Positions 44,075 to 56,846 are shown, counted from the stretch's first letter. The stretch: 64,000 nt of DNA from Streptomyces tsukubensis (GCF_009296025.1 NZ_CP045178.1:5828001-5892000); one strand, 5' to 3'. The notes: generated by a model not told the origin, from the letters alone. A program made the numbers and translations.

Positions 44075-45103
44075 TCAGAGCACCTTCTTGTCATTCGGGG
44101 CCTCGCCGGAGGCGTCGTCCTGGGTGGTGGCGCCGGTCTGGCCCGCCTCGGTAGTCCGGCGCTGACCTGCGGAGTCCTGCGGAACATCATCCGTCACCGC
44201 GCCCCAGGCCCCGCCGTCGGGCCCCTGCGACCCGGAGCCGGGAGACCCCGCGACGGTGCCTGCGTCCGCCGCGCCCTCCACGTCCGGGTCGGGCGTCGCC
44301 TGTGGACGGCGCAGGAGTGCGATCGAACCGGAGACGGTGGTGGCCTTGAGCTTTCCGCTCCCCGAGCCGAGCCTGCCGGTGATTTTCTTGCTGGCCCACT
44401 GGCCACTGACCCGCAGGTCCTCGAAGGCGTTGGAGACCGTGCCGCTCGTGGTGTTCGCCTCCACCAGGGCATCGGCCGGGTGTGGCAGCCTGATCGCTAT
44501 CTCGCCGGAGACGCTCGTCAGGGCGACGTTGGTGGGACGGTCCCCCGTGCCGAGATCCATGATCATGTCGCCGCTCACCGATTCGGCGCGCACCGAGCCC
44601 CCCGCCCCCTCGACCACGGTGAGATCGCCCGAGACGGAGTTGAACCTCAGGTCGCCGGTGACCGCCTGCGCCTCGACGTTCCCCGAGACCGTCTCCGCCC
44701 GGACGGGGCCCGAGAGTCCCGCCAGGGTGGTGTCCCCGGAGACCCCCTTCACCTCGGCGTGGCCCGTGATGCCGGACACCGTCGCGGAGGCGCCGACCAC
44801 TCCGACCTCCACCCGGGTCCCGGCCGGCACGGTCAGGGACACCTCGGCGGTGCGCTGCCTGCTCATCCGGTCGAGCCAGCTCAGAAAACCCTTCCAGGGC
44901 AGATCCTCGTAGACCACGGTCAGTTTGGAGCCGGAGTGCGTGACGGTCAGGGGCGGTCCTGTCACCTCGGAGACGTGCAGGCGCGCGTGGGGATCGTCGG
45001 TGCCGACCACGTTCACCGCGCCGCCGACCACCCGGACCTGCAGTGTCTCCACCGGATCGTCGAACGTGAGCTTCGTTGGTTCTGCGACAGACCACTTCGG
45101 CAT
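44075..45103 (-). CDS. DUF4097 beta-helix (adhesin-like) protein
   Basis: 342 residues. From about 95 to 265 there are repeated VSGDxxxxxxxGxVxAxTVSG turns, about ten right-handed beta-helix coils of DUF4097. There is no signal peptide. The final 70 residues are Asp/Gly/Pro-rich and disordered. DUF4097 proteins often sit with PadR regulators and envelope-stress systems; the function is unknown. Start ATG 45103 follows GGGAGGGG. Confidence 0.88.
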   Translation of the reverse strand: MPKWSVAEPTKLTFDDPVETLQVRVVGGAVNVVGTDDPHARLHVSEVTGPPLTVTHSGSKLTVVYEDLPWKGFLSWLDRMSRQRTAEVSLTVPAGTRVEVGVVGASATVSGITGHAEVKGVSGDTTLAGLSGPVRAETVSGNVEAQAVTGDLRFNSVSGDLTVVEGAGGSVRAESVSGDMIMDLGTGDRPTNVALTSVSGEIAIRLPHPADALVEANTTSGTVSNAFEDLRVSGQWASKKITGRLGSGSGKLKATTVSGSIALLRRPQATPDPDVEGAADAGTVAGSPGSGSQGPDGGAWGAVTDDVPQDSAGQRRTTEAGQTGATTQDDASGEAPNDKKVL

Positions 45104-45159
45104 GCGGTTCCCCTCCCTCTCCCGTGGGCAGGACGCGCCATATCGCGTCTCTGAACAAC

Positions 45160-45187
45160 ACGATATATCGCGGATCGCGAAAGTCAA
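45160..45187 (-). promoter_or_regulatory. Promoter of the DUF4097-padR operon with palindromes
   Basis: Minus strand TTGACT (45182-45187), 16-nt spacer, TATCGT (45160-45165). The -10 overlaps the palindrome CGATATATCG (45161-45170), and the half-site GCGATAT recurs at about 45139-45145. This is a likely autoregulatory PadR operator. Confidence 0.6.
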
Positions 45188-45320
45188 GACTGAATGTGGT
45201 GGGCAGTCAAGATGCGACGCGTGGAGTGGGGGAATGGGGCAAAGCGGGCGGGTGAGGGGTGGGGTAAGGCCCGGCTCGGACGGTAGGGAAGGGGGCGGTG
45301 GTGAGGGTGATGCGGCGGGC

Positions 45321-45437
45321 GGCTGAGGGCCTGCGGCTGAGGACCTGCGGTCGAAGGTCCTCAATCGACGGTCTTCAATCGACGGTCCGTAACGAAGGTC
45401 CGTAACGAAGATCTGTGACTGACGGCCGGTAATCAGC
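45321..45437. repeat. Run of 13/14-bp repeated units
   Basis: GGCTGAGGACCTGC-type units at 45321 and 45335, then GGTCCTCAATCGAC (45356), GGTCTTCAATCGAC (45370), GGTCCGTAACGAA twice (45384, 45397) and two diverged units (45410, 45424). The remaining gap 45188-45320 is G-rich (GGGGTGGGG, GGGAAGGGGGCGG). No gene. Confidence 0.75.
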
Positions 45438-45523
45438 GCCCGGTCGCGACTGCCGGACTCAGCCGGACTCATGGCCCGGCCGACGAACCAGCCGATTCGG
45501 GTGAATTGTCCTACCGTGATGCC

Positions 45524-46378
45524 ATGCCAGACGTGAACAGAGCCACGGAGGCCGGCGCGCTGCTCCTCTGCCGCGCCGAACCCTCGGTCACAGGCCCGGC
45601 CGCGCACCCGCTGCGTGAGTCGATGCTGTTGCTGCCCGCGGGGGCGGAGTGGAGCGTGCTCGTACCGGAGGGAAAGCCGTGGCTGCACGGCGGCGAGCCC
45701 GTCGACCGAGTACTCACCGGATGGGCTACCGCCCTTGCCGTAGGGTCTTCCTGGCCCGTGCTGGCCCTCTGGTGGGACCACGACCGCAGCGGCTTCGTCC
45801 TGGCCGCCGGGTTCCGCCGCACCGTCGCCTACGAGTGGCTCACCAACGGCACCCCCGTCGGTGAGGACGAGGCCATGCGTACCTTCGCTGTGCGGCTCGG
45901 CCTCGACCCCGTACGGGACATGGCGTCACTGAAGGACCTGACCAGGCCCGACACCGGAAGCGACGCGAGTGCCAGGCTGCGCGGGCTGCTCGCCGTCCTC
46001 ACCCGTACGGGCCTGACCCTTCCCACGGGTCTCGCCCCGGGAGACCCCGCGGACCGGCTGCGCTCCGTCGCGCGTATCCGGCCGGACGTCCTGCACATCG
46101 AATGGGCCGGGTGGCGCGACACCGTACGGGCCGAACTGGGCGCCGTCGAGTCACGTGCGCTCGGACCATGGACGCGGGGGCCAGGAGCCCGCGCCCTCGC
46201 GGTGACCCAGCTCGCCGCCGCCCTGCCGCTCATCGCGCTGGGGCTGCGCCGACGAGGCGTCGGCTGGTTCTTCGCCGGCGGGCTGCTCGTCGTACAAGGG
46301 GCGCTCGGTCTCGTCTACGACAGGCTGCGCACCGACGACGGACCACGCGCCGAGGACGCCACGGGTACGCGGCCCTGA
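45524..46378 (+). CDS. Hypothetical protein with C-terminal membrane hairpin
   Basis: 284 residues. The N-terminal soluble region (about 1-200) has Trp-rich strands (AEWSVLVPEGKPWLHGG, WPVLALWWDHDRSGFVLAAGF). Then come two membrane helices (about 223-240 AVTQLAAALPLIALGL; 246-266 VGWFFAGGLLVVQGALGLVY) and a charged tail. I recognise no family; related proteins exist in other Streptomyces to my recollection. ATG 45524 is chosen over an upstream TTG at 45506. Confidence 0.75.
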   Translation: MPDVNRATEAGALLLCRAEPSVTGPAAHPLRESMLLLPAGAEWSVLVPEGKPWLHGGEPVDRVLTGWATALAVGSSWPVLALWWDHDRSGFVLAAGFRRTVAYEWLTNGTPVGEDEAMRTFAVRLGLDPVRDMASLKDLTRPDTGSDASARLRGLLAVLTRTGLTLPTGLAPGDPADRLRSVARIRPDVLHIEWAGWRDTVRAELGAVESRALGPWTRGPGARALAVTQLAAALPLIALGLRRRGVGWFFAGGLLVVQGALGLVYDRLRTDDGPRAEDATGTRP

Positions 46379-46423
46379 ACGCCCCACGACCCGGCCGTCC
46401 GCCGTCCGCCCGCGGTGGGGCCG

Positions 46424-46609
46424 CTACTCGTCCTCGTCCTCGTCGTCGTCCAGCCGGGCGAGCCAGGTGGCGAGCCTCTCGACCGGGACCTCGAAGTCAG
46501 GGTTGAGATCGACGAACGTACGCAACTGGTCGGTCAGCCACTCGAAGGTGACCTCCTCCTCGCCGCGTCGTTTCGCCAGTTCCTCGATGCCACGGTCGGT
46601 GAAGTACAA
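46424..46609 (-). CDS. DUF6104 family small protein
   Basis: 61 residues, MYFTDRGIEELAKRRGEEEV onward, ending in an acidic DDDEDEDE tail. The start is the rare TTG at 46609, supported by AGGAG six bases upstream and by the conserved MYFTDRG beginning. It lies downstream of the 2-oxoglutarate dehydrogenase gene on the same strand, beyond its terminator. Function unknown. Confidence 0.85.
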   Translation of the reverse strand: MYFTDRGIEELAKRRGEEEVTFEWLTDQLRTFVDLNPDFEVPVERLATWLARLDDDEDEDE

Positions 46610-46686
46610 CGGATGCTCCTGGTACGCAGGGGGCTCGCCCCACGGGACACGGTCACAGAGTTACCCACCAAGGGTAGGACGGAGAA

Positions 46687-46734
46687 GAGTCAGGGCCCGG
46701 CCCCGCGTCGAAACGCGGGGCCGGACCCTGACTC
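46687..46734 (-). terminator. Terminator of the 2-oxoglutarate dehydrogenase gene
   Basis: 22-bp arms (46687-46708 with 46713-46734) with one mismatch and a CGAA tetraloop. This is the strongest hairpin in the window. Confidence 0.92.
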
Positions 46735-46775
46735 AGGCCTTCACAAGGGCGCCGGGGTGGCCGCCCGTGTGAGGA

Positions 46776-49700
46776 TCAGGCCTCGAAGACGTCGTTCAGC
46801 AACTGCTGCTGCTCGGCCTGGTGACGCTTGGCGGAGCCGACCGCGGGCGACGAGCCGTGCGGCCGCGAGATGCGACGCAGGCGCTCGCCGTGCGGGATGT
46901 CGGCGCCGACCGCCAGATCGAGGTGGTCGATCAGGTTGAGCGCGATGAACGGCCAGGCACCCTGGTTCGCCGGCTCCTCCTGTGCCCACAGGTACTTCTC
47001 GGCGTTCGGGTACTTCGCGATCTCGGCCTGGAGTTCCTTGCCCGGCAGCGGGAACAGCCGCTCCACGCGCACGATCGCCGTGTCGGTGGCGCCACGCTTG
47101 GCGCGCTCCGCCTCCAGGTCGTAGTAGACCTTGCCGGAGGTCAGCACGATCTTGCGGACCGCGTTCGGGTCGGTGCCCGAGTCGTCGCCGATGACCGGAC
47201 GGAACCCGCCCGTCGTGAACTCCTCCGTCTTCGACGAGGCGGCCTTGAGGCGCAGCATCGACTTCGGGGTGAAGACCACCAGCGGCTTGTGGTGCGGGTT
47301 GTGCACCTGCCACCGCAGGAGGTGGAAGTAGTTCGACGGGAGGGTCGGCATCGCGACCGTCATGTTGTTCTGCGCGCAGAGCTGCAGGAACCGCTCGATC
47401 CTGGCGGACGAGTGGTCAGGGCCCTGGCCCTCGTAGCCGTGCGGCAGCAGCAGCGTGACGCCGGAGGTCTGGCCCCACTTCTGCTCGGCGGAGGAGATGA
47501 ACTCGTCCACGACGGTCTGGGCGCCGTTGACGAAGTCACCGAACTGCGCCTCCCACATGACCAGCGACTCCGGGCGGGCCAGCGAGTAGCCGTACTCGAA
47601 GCCCATCGCCGCGTACTCGCTGAGCAGCGAGTCGTAGACGTTGAAGCGGGCCTGGTCCTCGGAGAGGTAGAGCAGCGGCGTGTAGTCCTCGCCCGTCTCC
47701 CTGTCCACCAGCACCGCGTGGCGCTGGCCGAAGGTGCCGCGTCGGGAGTCCTGGCCCGCGAGGCGGACCGGGGTGCCCTCCATCAGCAGGGAGCCGAGGG
47801 CGAGGGTCTCGCCGGTGCCCCAGTCGATGGTGTCGTCCTCGACCTGCGCCGCGCGGCGCTGGAGCTGCGGCAGCAGCCTCGGGTGCACCGTGACGCGGTC
47901 GGGGATGTTGACCTGCGACTCGGCGATGCGCTTGACGACCTCCCGCGAGATGGCGGTGTCGACGCTGACGGGGAACTCGGCCTGCGGCTCGGGAACCTCG
48001 GGTGCGCTGGGGGCCGTGGTGGCCTCGCGGACCTCGGTGAAGACCTTCTCCAGCTGTCCCTGGAAGTCCTGGAGCGCCTGCTCGGCCTCTTCCAGTGTGA
48101 TGTCGCCGCGACCGATGAGGGACTCGGTGTAGAGCTTGCGCACCGAGCGCTTCTTGTCGATCAGGTCGTACATCAGCGGCTGCGTGAAGCCCGGGTTGTC
48201 GGACTCGTTGTGGCCGCGGCGCCGGTAGCAGATCAGGTCGATCACGACGTCCTTGTTGAACGCCTGACGGAACTCGAAGGCGAGCCGGCCGACGCGGACG
48301 ACGGCCTCCGGGTCGTCACCGTTCACGTGGAAGATCGGCGCCTCGATCATGCGGGCCACGTCCGTGGCGTACATCGACGAGCGGGCCGACTCCGGCGCGG
48401 CGGTGAAGCCGACCTGGTTGTTGATGACGATGTGGACCGTGCCGCCCGTGCGGTAGCCGCGCAGCTGCGACATGTTCAGGGTCTCGGCCACCACGCCCTG
48501 GCCGGCGAAGGCCGCGTCACCGTGGAGCTGGACGGGCAGGACGGTGAAGTCCGTGCCGCCCTTGTTGATGATGTCCTGCTTGGCGCGGGCGATGCCCTCG
48601 ACGATCGGGTCGACCGCCTCCAAGTGGGACGGGTTGGCGGCGAGCGAGACCTTGATCTGCTCTCCGTCGAGACCCGTGAAGGTACCGGCGTTGCCCAGGT
48701 GGTACTTGACGTCGCCGGAGCCGTGCATCGACTTCGGGTCGAGGTTGCCCTCGAACTCGCGGAAGATCTGCGCGTACGACTTGCCGACGATGTTGGCGAG
48801 CACGTTCAGCCGGCCGCGGTGGGCCATGCCGACGACGACCTCGTCGAGGCGTGCCTCGGCGGCCGAGTCCAGAACGGCGTCAAGGAGCGGGATGACGGAC
48901 TCGCCGCCCTCCAGCGAGAACCGCTTCTGGCCGACGTACTTGGTCTGCAGGAACGTCTCGAACGCCTCTGCGGCGTTCAGGCGGCGCAGAATGCGCAGCT
49001 GCTCCTCGCGCTCCGGCTTCGCGTGGCCGCGCTCGACCCGGTCCTGGATCCAGCGGCGCTGCTTCGGGTCCTGGATGTGCATGAACTCGATGCCGGTGGT
49101 GCGGCAGTACGAGTCGCGCAGCACGCCGAGCACGTCGCGCAGCTTCATCATCGTCTTGCCGGCGAAACCACCGACGGCGAACTCGCGCTCCAGGTCCCAC
49201 AGGGTGAGACCGTGCTCGATGATGTCCAGGTCGGGGTGCTTGCGCTGGTTGTACTCCAGCGGGTCGGTGTCGGCCATGACGTGGCCGCGGACCCGGTAGG
49301 AGTGGATCAGCTCGAAGACCCGCGCGGCCTTGGTGACGTCATCGTCGTGCGAGGCGTCGATGTCCTTGAGCCAGCGAATCGGCTCGTAGGGGATGCGCAG
49401 GGACTTGAAGATCTCGTCGTAGAAATCAGTCTCGCCCAGCAGCAGGTTGGCGACGATCCGCAGGAACTCGCCGGAGGCCGCGCCCTGGATGACCCGGTGG
49501 TCGTAGGTCGAGGTGAGCGTCATCACCTTGGAGATACCGAGCTTGTTCAGAGTGTCCTGGGACGTGCCCTGGAACTCCGCCGGGTACTCCATGGCGCCGA
49601 CGCCGAGGATGACCGCCTGTCCGGGCATCAGGCGCGGCACGGAGTGCACGGTGCCGATGCCGCCGGGGTTGGTCAGCGAGACGGTGACGCCCGAGAAGTC

Positions 49701-50609
49701 GTCCATCGTCAGCTTGTTGTCGCGGGCGCGACGGACGATGTCCTCGTAGGCCTGCCAGAACTCGAAGAAGTTCAGCGTCTCGGCCTTCTTGATGGCCGCG
49801 ACCACGAGCTGGCGGTCGCCGTTGGGCTTCACCAGGTCGATGGCGAGCCCGAGGTTGATGTGCTCGGGCTTGACCAGGGTCGGCTTGCCGTCCTTCGTCG
49901 CGAACGAGTTGTTCATCGACGGCATGGCCTTGATCGCCTGCACCATCGCGTACCCGATGAGGTGGGTGAAGGAGATCTTCCCGCCCCGGGCGCGCTTCAG
50001 GTGGTTGTTGATGACGATGCGGTTGTCGAAGAGCAGCTTCACCGGGACCGCGCGCACGGACGTGGCCGTGGGCAGTTCCAGCGAGGCGGCCATGTTCTTC
50101 GCGACAGCCGCGGACGGGCCACGGAGTGTGACGTACTCGGGGCCCTCGGGGGCCTCGGCCGCGGGTTCCTGCTTGGCCGCCGGCTTCGCGGCCGCGGGCT
50201 TGGCGGGGGCCGCGGCGGCCGGCTTGGCAGCCGGTGCGGGCTGCGCGGGAGCCTGGGCCTGCTTCGCGGCCGGTGCGGGCGCGCTCTGTGCGGCGGCCGG
50301 GGCCGCGGGGGCGGCTTCACGGGTCTGTGCGGGACCCGCGGCCTGCCCGACGGGCGCGGGCGCGCTCTGGCCTGTGGGGGCGTCTCCCGCCGGCTTCGCC
50401 GTCGCGGCGGCGCCGCCCGGCTTGTAGTCGGCGAAGAAGTCCCACCAGGCACGATCGACCGAGTTCGGATCCTGGAGGTACTGCTGATAGATCTCGTCGA
50501 CGAGCCACTCGTTCGGTCCGAACGCGGCGGCAGGGTTCGGACCCTGACCGTCTTGGCCGGATTGACCGGTGGTGGTGCTCGTCGAGTTACTGGGGGACTG
50601 TGGCGACAC
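46776..50609 (-). CDS. kgd: Multifunctional 2-oxoglutarate dehydrogenase E1/E2 (Kgd/OdhA type)
   Basis: 1277 residues. The N-terminal segment [27 protein letters not shown] binds partner subunits. An Ala/Pro/Lys-rich linker (about 50-125) is followed by an E2 acyltransferase domain (about 135-350, ending [17 protein letters not shown]) and the thiamine-diphosphate E1 ([31 protein letters not shown]). There is no lipoyl domain, as in mycobacterial Kgd and corynebacterial OdhA, which borrow one from the pyruvate dehydrogenase E2. It decarboxylates 2-oxoglutarate in the TCA cycle; OdhI/GarA-type FHA proteins inhibit such enzymes. GTG 50609 gives the familiar start [11 protein letters not shown] 50636 is the alternative. 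Confidence 0.95.
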   Translation of the reverse strand: MSPQSPSNSTSTTTGQSGQDGQGPNPAAAFGPNEWLVDEIYQQYLQDPNSVDRAWWDFFADYKPGGAAATAKPAGDAPTGQSAPAPVGQAAGPAQTREAAPAAPAAAQSAPAPAAKQAQAPAQPAPAAKPAAAAPAKPAAAKPAAKQEPAAEAPEGPEYVTLRGPSAAVAKNMAASLELPTATSVRAVPVKLLFDNRIVINNHLKRARGGKISFTHLIGYAMVQAIKAMPSMNNSFATKDGKPTLVKPEHINLGLAIDLVKPNGDRQLVVAAIKKAETLNFFEFWQAYEDIVRRARDNKLTMDDFSGVTVSLTNPGGIGTVHSVPRLMPGQAVILGVGAMEYPAEFQGTSQDTLNKLGISKVMTLTSTYDHRVIQGAASGEFLRIVANLLLGETDFYDEIFKSLRIPYEPIRWLKDIDASHDDDVTKAARVFELIHSYRVRGHVMADTDPLEYNQRKHPDLDIIEHGLTLWDLEREFAVGGFAGKTMMKLRDVLGVLRDSYCRTTGIEFMHIQDPKQRRWIQDRVERGHAKPEREEQLRILRRLNAAEAFETFLQTKYVGQKRFSLEGGESVIPLLDAVLDSAAEARLDEVVVGMAHRGRLNVLANIVGKSYAQIFREFEGNLDPKSMHGSGDVKYHLGNAGTFTGLDGEQIKVSLAANPSHLEAVDPIVEGIARAKQDIINKGGTDFTVLPVQLHGDAAFAGQGVVAETLNMSQLRGYRTGGTVHIVINNQVGFTAAPESARSSMYATDVARMIEAPIFHVNGDDPEAVVRVGRLAFEFRQAFNKDVVIDLICYRRRGHNESDNPGFTQPLMYDLIDKKRSVRKLYTESLIGRGDITLEEAEQALQDFQGQLEKVFTEVREATTAPSAPEVPEPQAEFPVSVDTAISREVVKRIAESQVNIPDRVTVHPRLLPQLQRRAAQVEDDTIDWGTGETLALGSLLMEGTPVRLAGQDSRRGTFGQRHAVLVDRETGEDYTPLLYLSEDQARFNVYDSLLSEYAAMGFEYGYSLARPESLVMWEAQFGDFVNGAQTVVDEFISSAEQKWGQTSGVTLLLPHGYEGQGPDHSSARIERFLQLCAQNNMTVAMPTLPSNYFHLLRWQVHNPHHKPLVVFTPKSMLRLKAASSKTEEFTTGGFRPVIGDDSGTDPNAVRKIVLTSGKVYYDLEAERAKRGATDTAIVRVERLFPLPGKELQAEIAKYPNAEKYLWAQEEPANQGAWPFIALNLIDHLDLAVGADIPHGERLRRISRPHGSSPAVGSAKRHQAEQQQLLNDVFEA

Positions 50610-50874
50610 GGCGGTAACCGCCCTCTTCCGCTTCACAAGGTGATGGACAGCGGGAATAAAGGCTACGCCTCCATGGCCGCGAGATGCAGACCGGGCCGGG
50701 CATCCGTCGCGTAAGTCACACCGGAAATCGTGTTTCGGCGCTTTAATTGGCGGGAAACAACCGGGGTTTCGTCATGTGAGAGATGCCACTGCCCGTGACT
50801 GCGGCATCCGCGGTCCGCGTCCCGGCTGCTGACACGTCTGTTGGCTGGTGGATCTTGTAGTTCCGCTGTGAACC

Positions 50875-52017
50875 CTACGTCAACTCGTTCCGCGAGGCCT
50901 GCCCCGGAAGGGTGACCAAGATCCGGCAGCCACGCGAAGATTCAGCCACTCCGATGCGCCCACCGTGCAGATCCACGGCCCAGCGGGCGATGGCGAGGCC
51001 GAGTCCCGTACCGCCGTCACTCCCCGGACCGTGTGCCTTCGGTGACGATCCGCGGTTGAAACGCTCGAAGACCCGGTGCCACTCCGAGCGCGGAATACCG
51101 GGCCCCTCGTCCATGATCTCCAGGGCGAGCGACCCCGAAGTGCCTCCGTCACGCGCACGCACAGTGACCCTGCCGTGCGGCGGGCTGTGTTTCACGGCGT
51201 TGTCGATGAGATTCGCCACCACCTGGTGCAGCCGCTCCACATCCGCGTGGGCGGTCAGTTCCGGCGGCGACACGTCCAGGTGCAGATGTACGTCCGTACG
51301 CGTGTGGCTGCCCGAGCGTGAGACGAGCCCGCGCTGCGCCGCCGCCGTCCCCGGCAGCTGCGCCTCCTTGAGTACGCCCGACAGGTAGGGCCACACCTCG
51401 AAGCGCTGGGTACGCAGGGGGACGACCCCGTGATCGAGCCTGGAGAGGTCAAGCAGGGTCTCCACGAGGCGGCCGAGGCGCTCGGTCTGCTTCAGCGCCG
51501 TACGCATCGTCTCGGGGTCCGCCTCGGACACTCCGTCGACCACGTTCTCCAGGACGGCGCGCAGGGCCGCGATGGGGGTGCGCAGCTCGTGGGAGACGTT
51601 GGCCACCAGTTCCTTGCGGTGGTGGTCCTGGGCCTCCAGGTCGTCGGCCATGCGGTTGATGGTCGACGCGAGGTCGCCCAGCTCGTCGCGGCGGCCCGTA
51701 CCGCTGACCCTGCTCGTGTAGTCGCCGTGCGAGATGGAGCGCGCCACCGTCGTCATCTCGGCGAGCGGGGAGGTCAGGCCATGCGCCACGAACTGGGTGA
51801 TCAGGAGTGTCGCGATCACCGAGAAGACGGTGATGAAGCGCAGCTCGGTGTCGGTGCGCAGCGCCACCATCAGCAGTCCGGTGGTGATGAAGACCGAGGT
51901 CACCACCAGGGTCGCGAGCTTCGCCTTGACGGAGAACGGCCGCAGCCGCCCGACTCCGGGGGCGGGCACCCGACGTTTGCCCGGCTTTCCGCCGTCGCAG
52001 GACCTGCAGGAACTCAT
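50875..52017 (-). CDS. Two-component sensor histidine kinase
   Basis: 380 residues. Two membrane helices close together (about 33-52 LATLVVTSVFITTGLLMVAL and 60-78 FITVFSVIATLLITQFVAHG) leave almost no external sensor loop. HAMP follows, then the H box VANVSHELRTPIAALRAV, N box NLIDNAVKHS and G boxes DEGPGIP and GGTGLGLAIAR. It likely senses a membrane or intramembrane signal. ATG 52017 has GGAG upstream. The response regulator gene precedes it by 19 bases. Confidence 0.92.
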   Translation of the reverse strand: MSSCRSCDGGKPGKRRVPAPGVGRLRPFSVKAKLATLVVTSVFITTGLLMVALRTDTELRFITVFSVIATLLITQFVAHGLTSPLAEMTTVARSISHGDYTSRVSGTGRRDELGDLASTINRMADDLEAQDHHRKELVANVSHELRTPIAALRAVLENVVDGVSEADPETMRTALKQTERLGRLVETLLDLSRLDHGVVPLRTQRFEVWPYLSGVLKEAQLPGTAAAQRGLVSRSGSHTRTDVHLHLDVSPPELTAHADVERLHQVVANLIDNAVKHSPPHGRVTVRARDGGTSGSLALEIMDEGPGIPRSEWHRVFERFNRGSSPKAHGPGSDGGTGLGLAIARWAVDLHGGRIGVAESSRGCRILVTLPGQASRNELT

Positions 52018-52036
52018 TGTGGTCTCCGCGGGCGGG

Positions 52037-52777
52037 TCATGGCGTCGGTGTCTCCAGGGCATACCCCACGCCGTGCACCGTACGGATGCGTTCCGCGCCG
52101 ATCTTGCGGCGCAGTGCCTTGATGTGGCTGTCGACGGTACGGGTGCCGGACGCGTCGGCCCAGTCCCACACCTCGGCCAGGAGCTGTTCGCGGGAGAGCA
52201 CAGCGCGGGGCGTGTTCGCCAGGCAGACCAGCAGGTCGAACTCGGTCGGCGTCAGGTGCACGTCCTCACCCCTGACACGGACCCTGCGCTGGGCGTGGTC
52301 GATCTCCAGCTCGCCGAGGCGCAGGATGCCGGCGCGCGGGGTGGAGGCCGCGAGGGCCGCCCGCTCCACGCGGCGCAGCAGTACGTGGACACGCGCTGCC
52401 AGCTCACGCATGGAGAAAGGCTTCGTCATGTAGTCGTCGGCGCCGACTCCGAGTCCGACCAGCATGTCGGTCTCGTCGTCCCGCGCCGTCAGCATCATGA
52501 CCGGTACCGGCCGCTGGGCCTGGACCCGGCGGCACACCTCAAGTCCGTCGAAGCCGGGCAGCATGATGTCGAGGATCAGCAGGTCAGGCTGCCACGCCTC
52601 GGCGGTGTCGACGGCTGAGGGGCCGTCGAGCGCCGTCTGTACGAGGAAGCCCTCGGCCCTGAGCCGGGCCGAGATGGCGTCGACGATCGTCGGGTCGTCC
52701 TCTACCACCAGCACCCGGCGCTGGGCGCTGGGCGTCGTCGCCGCCGCGCCGCTGTGGGAGGTGTGTGTCTGCTCCAT
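52037..52777 (-). CDS. OmpR-family response regulator
   Basis: 246 residues. Receiver with phosphoacceptor D70 (LLILDIMLPG) and EDD at 26-28; the C-terminal winged helix (LRLGELEIDHAQRRVRVRGEDV, TVDSHIKALRRKIGAERIRTVHGVGY) ends the protein. It partners the kinase downstream. Targets are unknown. Confidence 0.93.
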   Translation of the reverse strand: MEQTHTSHSGAAATTPSAQRRVLVVEDDPTIVDAISARLRAEGFLVQTALDGPSAVDTAEAWQPDLLILDIMLPGFDGLEVCRRVQAQRPVPVMMLTARDDETDMLVGLGVGADDYMTKPFSMRELAARVHVLLRRVERAALAASTPRAGILRLGELEIDHAQRRVRVRGEDVHLTPTEFDLLVCLANTPRAVLSREQLLAEVWDWADASGTRTVDSHIKALRRKIGAERIRTVHGVGYALETPTP

Positions 52778-52984
52778 CGCCCCGCCCTGAAGGTACGCCT
52801 GATGTATACGGCTGCGATTACCCCGCTTGCGGCACGTTCAGCGCGCACGCGTCGCGAGTACATCGCGTACTGCGAGTAGGCGTCGGATCACGGCACGTCG
52901 CACAACACGCACCGCGGGAGCCTTCGCCCTGTCCGTGGAAGATCCCCGGTCGGTCAGAGGGTACGGCCAGCAGGCGTGCCACGG

Positions 52985-53668
52985 CTACGCAGCCCTTATA
53001 GCGAGATGAACCACGTCCGGAACGCCCCGGGCAACCACGATCTCTTCCGTACGGACCATGTGGAATCCGGAATTCCGCACTCTTTCCTCGAATGCTGTGG
53101 AAGGTCGGGCGGACCACACCGCGAGGACCCCTCCAGGCGTCAGCCGGTCATGACAGGAGGCGAGTCCCGCGGGTGAGTACAGCCCGTCGTTGGACTCGTC
53201 CACGGTCCAGTCGGGGCCGTTGTCGATGTCGAGGCAGAGAGCGTCGTAGGTGTCGGTGGTGCGGCGCAGATACCCGACGAGGTCGGTGTGCAGGATTTCC
53301 GTACGGGGATCGCCGAGGGCCCGCTCGGAGAGCGCGCTCAGTGGCCCCGCACGGTGCCAGCCGATGATCGCCTCCTCGCGCTCGACCACCACGATCCGCC
53401 CCCAGCGTGGATCGGCCGCCGCGTGCGTCAAGGAGAAGCCGACGCCGAGACCACCGATGAGTACGGAGGGTGCTGCCCGGCCGTCGAGTGCGCCCAGGGC
53501 CGCGTCCACCAACAGCCGTTCGGAGCGGCCGTCCGAGGTGTCCATCAGGAACGTCCCGTTGGCGATGATCTGGAGCAGGCCACCGTGGCCACGCAGAACG
53601 ACCTCCCCATAGGGGCCCTCGCGCCGGTCGAGGACGACCGGCGCTTCGTGGTCACAGGTCTCGATCAT
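52985..53668 (-). CDS. Spermidine-synthase-like (PABMT) protein
   Basis: 227 residues. The methyltransferase-type fold has VLIGGLGVGFSLTHAAA as nucleotide loop, VVEREEAIIGWHR after it, and DALCLDIDNGPDW in the active-site strand. Real spermidine synthases carry a GGGDG-D pattern; here it is GGLGVG, so the substrate may differ. ATG 53668 lies behind AGGAGGTCACC, a textbook ribosome site. Confidence 0.82.
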   Translation of the reverse strand: MIETCDHEAPVVLDRREGPYGEVVLRGHGGLLQIIANGTFLMDTSDGRSERLLVDAALGALDGRAAPSVLIGGLGVGFSLTHAAADPRWGRIVVVEREEAIIGWHRAGPLSALSERALGDPRTEILHTDLVGYLRRTTDTYDALCLDIDNGPDWTVDESNDGLYSPAGLASCHDRLTPGGVLAVWSARPSTAFEERVRNSGFHMVRTEEIVVARGVPDVVHLAIRAA

Positions 53669-53891
53669 GGTGGTGACCTCCTGATGCGGCAGGGAGCGGG
53701 CCTCGGCCCATCCTGGCGGCGCGGCAACGGCGGGGCCAGGCAATTCCGGCCACGCCACCCCTTCGCGTGGCGTGGCGCTCGGCCTCCCGGCGGTGCGGGC
53801 CGTGCTTCCCGTACGACGGAGAGGGTGCAGCCCAGGACGGAGAGGGCGACGGCGGGCGGCCAGGACAAGGGCGCGGCTCCGCTGTCGACGG

Positions 53892-53931
53892 GCCGGCCCC
53901 GCCGCGCCCTCCTGGGGGTGCGGCGGGGCCG
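53892..53931. terminator. Strong hairpin in a 760-base gap
   Basis: CCGGCCCCGCCGC (53892-53904) pairs perfectly with 53919-53931, 14-nt loop. No gene ends nearby on either strand. The surrounding gap 53669-54386 is G- and C-rich with open frames on both strands, none with a ribosome site and family likeness. Confidence 0.5.
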
Positions 53932-54386
53932 GGACGGGCGGTGATGAGGTCCGCAGCCGTCGGCAGCCGGGGCTGCCGCGCCCCCGTGAGCGCGGTGGTG
54001 ACGGCGACTGCGCAGGCCATCCCGAGCGTGCTGCGTGCCGTCGCCGCGGAGGCGGCTCTCGCGTGCGGTAGGGCGGCCTGGGAATGGCGTGGAGGTGTTC
54101 GGTGCTGGACCCGGAGAGATGGTGGCGGTACGGGTGGGGCGCTGCGGGGGCGATGGCCCAGGCGGGCTTGAGGGGCGGTCCGGGTGGTCGTCGGTGGCTC
54201 GACGGCTTCGCTCGGGGCTTGGGGCCGGCGGCACCGGTTCCACTGGTCTCCCGGTGGGCCGCTTCGGTGGCTCAGGGCGGCGCGGCCCACCGCCGTCGCG
54301 GCTCCCCAGCCCACCTGGTCACAGCACCGGCAGGCCTGATCGCTGAGAGCGAACAGTTGCTCGGGAACATCCCGGGCTCCCCAAGC

Positions 54387-54407
54387 ATTGAGTCGGTATA
54401 GCTCAAC
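54387..54407 (+). promoter_or_regulatory. HspR operator (HAIR) of lon
   Basis: ATTGAGT-CGGTATA-GCTCAAC matches the HAIR consensus CTTGAGT-N7-ACTCAAG at 11 of 14 arm positions. It lies 22 bases before the lon start and overlaps a TATA -10-like element. HspR repression of lon in Streptomyces is established. Confidence 0.88.
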
Positions 54408-54428
54408 TTGACTGCCGAAGGGGAGATC

Positions 54429-56846
<2,418 letters not shown>

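Noticed and set aside
53652..54314. Minus-strand frame of about 220 codons upstream of the spermidine-synthase-like gene
   Set aside because: Pro/Ala/Arg-rich, runs through the strong hairpin and across the well-supported start of the downstream gene; no ribosome site.
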